Source of the DNA: Branchiostoma floridae | Taxonomy: Eukaryota; Chordata; Leptocardii; Amphioxiformes; Branchiostomatidae | Direction of reading: 5' to 3' | NCBI RefSeq assembly: GCF_000003815.2 | Contig: NC_049997.1 | Coordinates: 8,822,553 to 8,886,552, forward strand | DNA: 64,000 bases | Part shown: positions 59,401-64,000 of the stretch, piece after piece | Numbering within the stretch: the stretch's first letter is position 1 | Layout: each line of letters opens with the position of its first letter | Notes under the pieces: model-generated | The model's database searches: none | What the model was told of the DNA's origin: nothing | What the model saw: only the letters and a program-made list of their open reading frames with translations | Translations under genes and position numbers: made by a program

Positions 59401-61230
59401 CAGTGGTTCTACTCCCTGATCTATGCCCTGTTGTATGTCTGTGATTATAACCTGTGTGTTATACTAGTATATCCCCAGCTGCACACCCAGTGGTTCTACT
59501 CCCTGATCTACGCCCTGTTGTATGTCTGTGATTATAACCTGTGTGTTATATATCCCCAGCTGCACACCCAGTGGTTCTACTCCCTGATCTATGCCCTGTT
59601 GGAGCTGTTGAAGTTCATGTTGCCCATCTGGACCATGCTGTGTGTGTTCCACCCTGTAGAGGCAGCTTCTACAGACTTCGACTCCAGCTGGGCAGAGGAC
59701 GGGGTCAGTTTATGTTATATGTTACTTTGTACAAAGGGATTAGTGAGGTTTTGTTGTTTATGTTTGCATATTTTGCCCTGTATGTAACTGCGAACGCATG
59801 CAAATCATGGTGGTGAAATTTCAGTATTCCTTATTGTATACTACATTTGTACTTTCAATGAAGAGAGTGAAGTTTTGTTGTGGCTTGCCTTGTATGTATG
59901 TTTGTATTTATTTGTCTTTGTTTGTGTTTGTGCATGTGTTTCTGCCTTTTTTGTATATCACATTTTTACTTTCCATGAAGGAAGTGACGTATTGTTTTGG
60001 CTTGCCTGTGTGTTTGTGTACAATGTATGTGGCTTCTACCGTTTTTGTTGCTCAAGGACTGGCAAGGACATACATTTTGGATCTGATGCCTTCGTGATGA
60101 CATACAATGAGACTTCATGTATTTCACAATTAAAGCCTAAGTCATTGAACAATTGATGTAAAAAAATGTTTTTAACATCATTATACTTCTTTGTGCTAGA
60201 GTGACTGGAGATGAAGTTCAGAGTTGACAGAATAAGTCATTGATTTGAAACTGTTTCTGTTTCTCCACACACCTACAGACGTACACGTCAGTGTTCAGTC
60301 CTCAGCAAGGAAACCGTTTAGAACACATTGTACATGTAAATGTCATACTTCTTCATGCCAGGGTGACAGGAAGTGAAGTTCAGAGTTTACAGAATAAGTA
60401 ATTAATCTGAACATGTTTCTGTTTTCCTGAACACCCACAGACGTACACGTCGGTGTTCAGTCCGCAGCGAGGAAGCCGTTACCGCCGGCTGCAGAACCCG
60501 ACAAGCGTCCAGGCATCATAAACATTATATTTCTGTATGCTGGGTGACAGGAAGTGAAGTTCAGAGTTGCCACAATAAACTCATTCATTTTTCTGTTTTT
60601 CCCCAAACCCACAGACATACATTTGGTGTTCAGTCAATTACATTTTCTGTATTGAAAGTGTTTTTGTTTCCCCACACACCTTTGTGCTAGAGTGACAGGT
60701 GAAGTTCAAAGTTGCCAGGTGAAGTTCAAATTTGCCAGAATAAGTAATTAATTCGTCTGTTTTCCCCCACACGTACAGACATACACATCGGTGTTCAGCC
60801 CGCAGCGAGGAAACTGTTTAGACCACATCGTTCATGTACACATCATACTTTTTCGTGACAGGAAGTGAAGTTCAGAGTTGCCACAATAAACCATTCATTT
60901 TTCTGTTTTCCCCCAAACGCACAGACGTACACATCGGTGTTCAGTCCGCAGCGAGAAAACTGTTAAGACCACATCGTTCATGTACACATCATACTTTTTC
61001 GTGACAGGAAGTGAAGTTCAGAGTTTCCTGAATGTGTGATTTATCATTCATCCTTGTTTCAAATGTTTTCCCTACAGACGTACACGTCGGTGTTCAGCCC
61101 ACAGCGAGGAAACCGTTACCGCCGGCTGCAGAACCCCACAAGCGTCCAGGCGACCCTCCACAGCAGCCGCTCCTTCCCCGTGCTGCCCCCCATCCACGAG
61201 GAGGAAACAAGCCCGCGACCTTCTGTCTAA
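47253..61230 (+). CDS. Seven-transmembrane protein, family uncertain, 9 coding exons
   Basis: The join 47253-47465, 50708-50790, 51547-51687, 55710-55807, 56391-56532, 57208-57272, 58769-58803, 59560-59703, 61078-61230 gives about 357 aa, every junction phase-consistent. The N-terminus has two sequons (NHS, NDS) and CKGC. About seven hydrophobic segments follow: residues 52-71, 85-106, 115-137, 147-168, 184-204, 227-246 and 264-292. The tail is Ser/Pro/Arg-rich (YTSVFSPQRGNRYRRLQNP). The loop after segment 5 is basic (ITKKLNKISTQAETRREQKR). The arrangement, and FYSLIYALLELLKFMLP in the last segment, recall the THH1/TOM1/TOM3-GPR137 group of 7TM proteins, but I cannot confirm this by eye. It has no DRY or NPxxY, so it is not an obvious class A GPCR. 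It probably acts in a membrane; nothing more can be said about its function. Confidence 0.75.
47538..48002. other. Assembly gap (465 N)
   Basis: Run of N starting 73 bp after exon 1 of the 7TM gene. Confidence 1.
48471..49793 (+). repeat. Seven interspersed copies of TGTAGCGTCCGTACCCCC
   Basis: Identical or near-identical 17-18-mers on the same strand begin at 48471, 48627, 48645, 48666, 49029, 49403 and 49776. Three are almost back-to-back; the other four are spaced roughly 150-400 bp in AT-rich DNA. Located in intron 1 of the 7TM gene after the 465-N gap. Confidence 0.9.
50708..50790 (+). CDS. 7TM gene exon 2
   Basis: Acceptor GTTGTGCAG, donor CTTATG/GTGGGT, phase 2. It encodes LCRLHQKNQRTVHQYIIFYT and ALVECVL. 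The split Cys codon TG/T joins exon 3 to give ECVLCAIHWIY, which fixes the boundaries. Confidence 0.78.
51304..51485. mobile_element. MITE with TACAGTCAAACCTGT ends
   Basis: Ends TACAGTCAAACCTGT and ACAGGTTTGACTGTA are exact inverted repeats, consistent with a TA target site. The inside repeats GGCCACCT(C/G)T...CTATAGTGGCCA. Fragments of the same family are near 54700 and 55480. In intron 2 of the 7TM gene, 61 bp upstream of exon 3. Confidence 0.75.
51547..51687 (+). CDS. 7TM gene exon 3
   Basis: Acceptor TATTTCAG. It encodes AIHWIYAKYTQIEFGLQYLK, then a TM segment LLQFLVVCHVYCCLAA and RVTRREQLSS. Donor CTCAAG/GTACAA, phase 2. Confidence 0.8.
51804..51930. mobile_element. Fold-back inserted in a TACAGTCAAACC-type MITE
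   Basis: The fold-back TAGCCTGAGTATC...GGGACTCAGGCTA (51821-51909, inner GGCTCCCATACTCC palindrome) is bracketed by TACAGTCAAAGC and AGTCAAACCTGTACAAGGAC, fragments of the MITE end seen at 51304. Confidence 0.6.
51957..52031. repeat. Two tandem 37-bp units
   Basis: TATTTCAGCCATACATAGTA followed by TGGTGAAATATATTGT, repeated once exactly. A (TTCT)n run follows at 52042-52070. Confidence 0.9.
52195..52294. other. Assembly gap (100 N)
   Basis: Run of N at the left edge of the 162-bp tandem repeat, where collapse is likely. Confidence 1.
52311..52850. repeat. Tandem repeat, 162-164 bp period
   Basis: Units start with TTTTGGCCCCTGTACCCTGG at 52311, 52473, 52637 and 52799 (last partial). Each contains GAGCTGAAATTTGACA, AATAACACTTTTGGTGTACA and CAAAATGCTTATTTTTGCGA. 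The preceding 100-N gap at 52195-52294 probably hides more units. In intron 3 of the 7TM gene. Confidence 0.9.
52799..53990. repeat. Duplicated segment (52799-53260 and 53425-53990)
   Basis: Both halves carry, in order, CCCTGTACCCTGGTAT, TTTTCTTT, a GC-rich block, AGCCAATCAGCGAAGAGGA, GGCTAATTAATATTCATAAG, a GGG(C/G)GAAGCCC block, GATAATCG(C/T)AGCAGTCACTT and TTCTCTTCAG(G/C)AGTTT. The second copy has a G-run at about 53850-53865. A 100-N gap (53261-53360) separates them. Confidence 0.8.
53261..53360. other. Assembly gap (100 N)
   Basis: Run of N between the two copies of a duplicated segment. Confidence 1.
55187..55235. other. Near-perfect hairpin in intron 3 of the 7TM gene
   Basis: ACTGAAAATTGTTAATGAC pairs with GTCATTCAACAATTTTCAGT, loop about 10 nt, one bulge. 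Confidence 0.6.
55710..55807 (+). CDS. 7TM gene exon 4
   Basis: Acceptor TTCCTGCAG. It encodes VVGPLFVLAFIYFTVIAVMG then MLDARSSWVDCR. Donor TAGAG/GTAAGG, phase 1. Confidence 0.82.
55985..56285 (+). mobile_element. Decayed LINE 3' tail
   Basis: Contains GTGCCTGTGAAGCTGGTGTGTTATGCC and repeats of TACCAGCTATATAGAT(A)GAGATACAG, matching the 3' tail seen at 3121-3152 and 58560-58690. Not coding. In intron 4 of the 7TM gene. Confidence 0.5.
56391..56532 (+). CDS. 7TM gene exon 5
   Basis: Acceptor TGTTCCAG. It encodes EPEWILLSSMEFVLVQLFLV, SGIYITKKLNK and a basic, Gln-rich loop to DLW. Donor GTGGGG/GTGAGG, phase 2. Reading on meets a TGA at once, supporting splicing here. Confidence 0.82.
56850..56902. 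other. Perfect 20-bp hairpin in intron 5 of the 7TM gene
   Basis: Arms GGTATCATATTGCAGTTCTT (56850-56869) and the exact reverse complement (56883-56902) with a 13-nt loop. The size fits a small palindromic element or a hairpin RNA precursor; the sequence alone does not decide. Confidence 0.7.
57208..57272 (+). CDS. 7TM gene exon 6
   Basis: Acceptor ATTCCAG. It encodes LIGVFELSATVTLVYDINML and I. Donor TAATAT/GTAAGT, phase 1, a strong site. Confidence 0.78.
57458..58389. mobile_element. piggyBac-like MITE 3 with perfect TTAA duplication
   Basis: Begins CCCTCATCCGACCG and ends CGGTCGGATGAGGG, perfect 14-bp inverted ends, with TTAA on each side (57454-57457, 58390-58393). Subterminal palindrome GGGGTCATTTTTGACCCC. 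In intron 6 of the 7TM gene. Noncoding. Confidence 0.85.
58500..58695 (+). mobile_element. Decayed LINE 3' tail
   Basis: GTTAGGTGTGACATGTTGTTCAG then CAAAGCTGGTGTGTAGTGC and ATATAGATACAGATTAAG. It aligns by eye over about 100 bp with the tail that follows the reverse transcriptase fragment near 3080-3152. In intron 6 of the 7TM gene. Confidence 0.5.
58769..58803 (+). CDS. 7TM gene exon 7 (35-bp microexon)
   Basis: Acceptor CTATTTTAG, donor GTCTTC/GTAAGT. With the preceding T it encodes WSDEDNGCSGVF. It enters in phase 1 and leaves in phase 0, exactly as its neighbours require. Confidence 0.7.
59068..59640 (+). repeat. 7-unit in-frame minisatellite of exon 8 acceptor plus exon start
   Basis: Units start at 59068, 59149, 59230, 59311, 59392, 59479 and 59560: 81-bp period with one 87-bp unit. 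Each has about 41 bp of exon (HTQWFYSLIYALL), a GTATGT donor-like hexamer, about 25 bp, then TATATATCCCCAG as acceptor for the next. All units are a multiple of three and share one open frame with no stop, so the entire array can be read into exon 8. Unit 1 has a different acceptor (GTTTCAG) and ATG in place of CTG. Confidence 0.95.
59560..59703 (+). CDS. 7TM gene exon 8 (last TM)
   Basis: Acceptor TATCCCCAG, 48 codons. It encodes LHTQWFYSLIYALLELLKFM, LPIWTMLCVFHP and VEAASTDFDSSWAEDG. Donor GACGGG/GTCAGT, phase 0. Any of the six upstream acceptors in the array would also give an in-frame product. Confidence 0.83.
60279..61130 (+). repeat. 6-unit array of exon 9 acceptor plus exon start
   Basis: Units begin with ACGTACACGTCGGTGTTCAG or close variants at 60279, 60441, 60615, 60779, 60925 and 61078, each preceded by a CACAG/TACAG acceptor and by GACAGGAAGTGAAGTTCAGA. 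Spacing varies from 146 to 174 bp. Unit 2 extends furthest (SPQRGSRYRRLQNPTSVQAS then TAA). Unit 3 is degenerate; units 4 and 5 stop soon after SPQRGNC or SPQREN. Confidence 0.9.
60441..60521 (+). other. Candidate alternative terminal exon (array unit 2)
   Basis: CCCACAG acceptor followed by 26 codons matching exon 9 almost residue for residue, then TAA after VQAS. Phase 0 as required after exon 8. It would give a tail about 24 residues shorter. Confidence 0.4.
61078..61230 (+). CDS. 7TM gene terminal exon 9
   Basis: Acceptor CCCTACAG, 50 codons plus TAA. It encodes TYTSVFSPQRGNRYRRLQNP, TSVQATLHSSRSFPV and an acidic/Pro end (PPIHEEETSPRPSV). It is GC-rich compared with its surroundings. It is the longest member of the exon 9 array. 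Confidence 0.82.
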   Translation, partial: TYTSVFSPQRGNRYRRLQNPTSVQATLHSSRSFPVLPPIHEEETSPRPSV

Positions 61231-61274
61231 AAACAGCAGTTGGGTTTGAAGGGGGAACGGATTTCAAGGATATT

Positions 61275-61723
61275 CAGTCTCTTCAACTGGATAAGATATG
61301 AAGATACCGATCCAGAGTATTTGAGTGACATCCATCACTCTTCTTCAGCATCAGTAGAATGATATAGGAGAATTTCTTTTACACAACTTTGCTGTAATAC
61401 GTTATGATGTCTCTAAGATACCTTCCTCAGAGCTTCTCACTGGAGTTCTGCTTCTTGTCGTTTCATGCAGCCGATATTTGTGGTGTAAAAGAAATTCTCC
61501 TATATTCTACCAACCTAATGAAATACTTTTAGGGATCACTAGCATGAATTGGCAGAACAAATTCAATACTTTGACTTACTGTTAGTAGTTTTTTCCAGTT
61601 ACATGTTATGTACATGTACTAGTATTGATTTGTTCTGTTCTTCATTCTAGTGACTGAAGAAGAGTGATGGATGTCACTCAAAAAGTCAGAAAGTAATCTC
61701 TGTATCATATCCAGTTGCAGAGA
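61275..61723. repeat. Nested palindrome in the 7TM gene 3' flank
   Basis: Outer arms TCTCTTCAACTGGATA / ATCCAGTTGCAGAGA (imperfect). Middle arms TGAGTGACATCCATCACTCT+TCTTCAG at 61322-61348 and their exact complement at 61654-61680. Inner arms TATAGGAGAATTTCTTTTAC at 61363 and its complement at 61484-61505. Starts 45 bp after the stop. One arm also occurs at 51261-51287. Confidence 0.8.
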
Positions 61724-64000
61724 TGATTTGTTTTGAGATATTGTTATTTGGATGATATCTTAACTCTGAATATGACAGACCTCGAGACTTGAGAGACTCA
61801 AGATATAGTCTGATACACCCAAGTTCTAAATGATATTATGGTTTACTGCTGAAATCAGTGGAATATACCAACATCTGACATGTATTATGCTTCTCATAAA
61901 AGCCTAGTTTTGTTAGGAATGCCACTTGTAAGTGTTGTCTTCTCTAAAACTGTCTAATGTTGCATCAACATGACTTTGAATGACTTTATTTAGCATTCTT
62001 CTCAATATGTCTCTTTGAGCGCTATTTCAAATCTCTAGAGAGGTAGAGATTCTTGCATATATGGACACCCTGTGATGGTTTTTCGAATAACCGTTTCATC
62101 TAAATAGAAAATAAAGCAAGAGAAATTGGAAATGAGGTTGGTGTGCTCAAAAAACATTAACTTCCCTCATATTCGAAGTTATTGTGCGCATGTACATATG
62201 TATGAATGAATTTGTCATATCTAATTCATCTAATTGGATTGAATATAGATATGTGATAGTATTGATGGTGGTATCATACATGAGTACCATTTCAAAAACT
62301 GGTGAGAGACCTGTTTTCAGATTTTGTTATTTCTCGTTTAGATTGCAGTACTGTTGGATCACACATTAAGCTTTTAATTTTAGATTAATGAAACTGAGCA
62401 TTCTTACCGATGATGCCTTTCGAAAAGACTGCAAAATTTTTTAAGTGTATTCTTGATTTTGAAAAAAAAGTTTTTGATGGTGAATTGCTCAAACGTGATA
62501 ACTAAAAACCTAACTCGAGCAAAATTGTATTCTGTTATGCAACTCCATGCTATTGTTAACAAAAGGGCAATATTCTTTTATTTCTCTTCCTCTGATTTTG
62601 TGGAATGGTTTGTTGATGTTTTACAGAATTATGTAGCTGATTTTCTGTTTTCTGAATGTTGGAAATTTTAAGAGCCCAGGGATTTTATGTTGAGACTCTT
62701 ATGATCAAATTATGATTATGATGATGACATAAGAGGGTTTGTAAAATTGTAAAGTATGCAACATTTTGTGTAGGGATACATGTAGCAGATTAACAGTAGA
62801 ATGTCCAATTTTCGACAGTTATAGCATCATTATTAAGAGTCTGAGAGTACACAGTAACGTTACAACAATGTCAATCTTGGACCATTTAAAGCCACATTTC
62901 TGTTGTCAACAAGGAGGATTCGAAAATGAAGAATTGGTGCTGGTCCTTTAGAGCCGTCAGTTTGAGCTAAAGAAGAAAATGGTATGTGATACTGGAGACA
63001 ACTTAGACGATGCAATGGCAGATGTGAAAATATTACTTAGTATAGGATTTCAACTGAATAGATCTAGAAACAATCATGAGACACTATTTCAGGTTGACAT
63101 TCCAACAGTGCAAAGCTCATCTCAAAAGTCTTCTTTTTTTGCCACAGGAACTGAAACATTATGTTTTGAGATGGGCCCAGAACTTGTGGTTTGCTTTATT
63201 TGTAAATGTTGTAGAACTAACATTTGGTATTTTAGTTTTGATTATCATAACTGCAGTTGAGGTACTGTTTTTAGTTTTATTTGGGTGAAAGAATTTGATT
63301 TTATGTTAGAAAAATAGGAAAAGTCAGATATATGTTAAGTTAATTCAATTTGGTGATGTCAGAAATATCGAAGTAGCTTGAGCTTGTAAATATACTAGTA
63401 CAGTTTATATGATTATGATTATATATGATACCTTTCCTAGGTATATTGATTATGTTAATTGTTATCATAACCTTTTTTGTGGTTTTTGGTTGGTTTTAAT
63501 GGTAGAGATTTGGTGAGTTTCTTTATTTCACTGACGCTGATATTTATCAAGGAAGATATTTATTAAGATTGTAAATCAATGTATTACTATGGAATATTGA
63601 ATTACCTTTATTACACATTGTATATTTATTTATGCTCTATATGATTCACCACAAAATAGCGAAGGTGTAGCCTGCACTTGTAAAATATTACCTGTAACAG
63701 TTGCTAATCTGTAGTTCTAAAGTGGGACGTTAGGGGGAGCTGCCAACGCACATGGCCGTTGCACACAAGCACAACCCTACAGTACAGTACTGTATATACA
63801 ATCTCCCTATCTTGTACTGAACATGATACAACATGTATATCTGTACAGAAAACGCTAAATACACGGAGAATTGGGGCAAAATGAGTTTTTACTCTTGTGT
63901 TTTATTTCCGTAAGAGTCAGAAACCAAACCGTTCAGAACAATGTAGGTGATATGAACATATCCACTATATATTAAATATACATATAATGAAACTACAGTA
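61724..64000. other. 3' flank of the 7TM gene, no further gene seen
   Basis: AT-rich, with short uninformative open frames only. A single GC-richer patch (63720-63780) has no recognisable feature. May contain the rest of the 3' untranslated region. Confidence 0.4.
62110..62115 (+). terminator. Candidate poly(A) signal for the 7TM gene
   Basis: AATAAA about 880 bp past the stop codon. Weak support only. Confidence 0.25.

Noticed and set aside
62979-63288. Two overlapping frames in the 3' flank
   Set aside because: AT-rich, no family, no splice context; treated as noncoding.

Overview
The window is animal nuclear DNA, most likely cephalochordate (amphioxus, Branchiostoma). The evidence is a deuterostome-type intron-rich gene layout, a recognisable prokineticin-receptor-like GPCR, a small cluster of CD225/dispanin genes, TTAGGG-type interstitial telomeric sequence, and very dense short transposable elements: TTAA-flanked MITEs, a hAT MITE, TAGCCTGGGTACC fold-backs and tRNA-derived SINEs. 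Species assignment is inference. Four runs of N (35888-35987, 47538-48002, 52195-52294, 53261-53360) mark assembly gaps.

Layout. 1-6.9 kb: transposon-derived DNA (a 1-kb piggyBac-like MITE, a SINE, a broken LINE 3' end, a MITE cluster). 6.9-15.4 kb (+): a four-exon prokineticin receptor homologue. 15.4-23.2 kb: intergenic, with at least two MITE families and several fold-backs. 23.2-38.3 kb: three CD225/dispanin genes, A (+), B (-) and C (+). All share the plan Pro-rich N-terminus with a PPxY motif, then a CCC-containing hydrophobic exon, then a GDxxxA...S exon. 39.8-61.2 kb (+): a gene spread over more than 20 kb that encodes a seven-transmembrane protein of uncertain family in nine coding exons, with a 1.3-kb hAT MITE in its first intron. 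61.2-64 kb: its 3' flank, including a nested palindrome.

The most striking feature is a set of tandem arrays that sit exactly on exon boundaries and carry the splice site in each unit. In the prokineticin receptor gene, 13 units of 125 bp each carry the 3' splice site and first 33 codons of exon 3, and the donor end of exon 1 is triplicated. In the seven-transmembrane gene, seven units of 81 bp (one of 87) carry the acceptor and start of exon 8 with one reading frame kept open throughout, and six units of about 150-170 bp carry the acceptor and start of terminal exon 9. Two unrelated neighbouring genes therefore show the same kind of exon-boundary minisatellite. I recall that exon-boundary minisatellites have been noted in amphioxus before, but could not check this.

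Exon junctions were inferred by eye from GT/AG sites, reading phase and family resemblance, with no transcript data. Start codons, 5' exons and the 3' end of dispanin gene C are the least certain parts.
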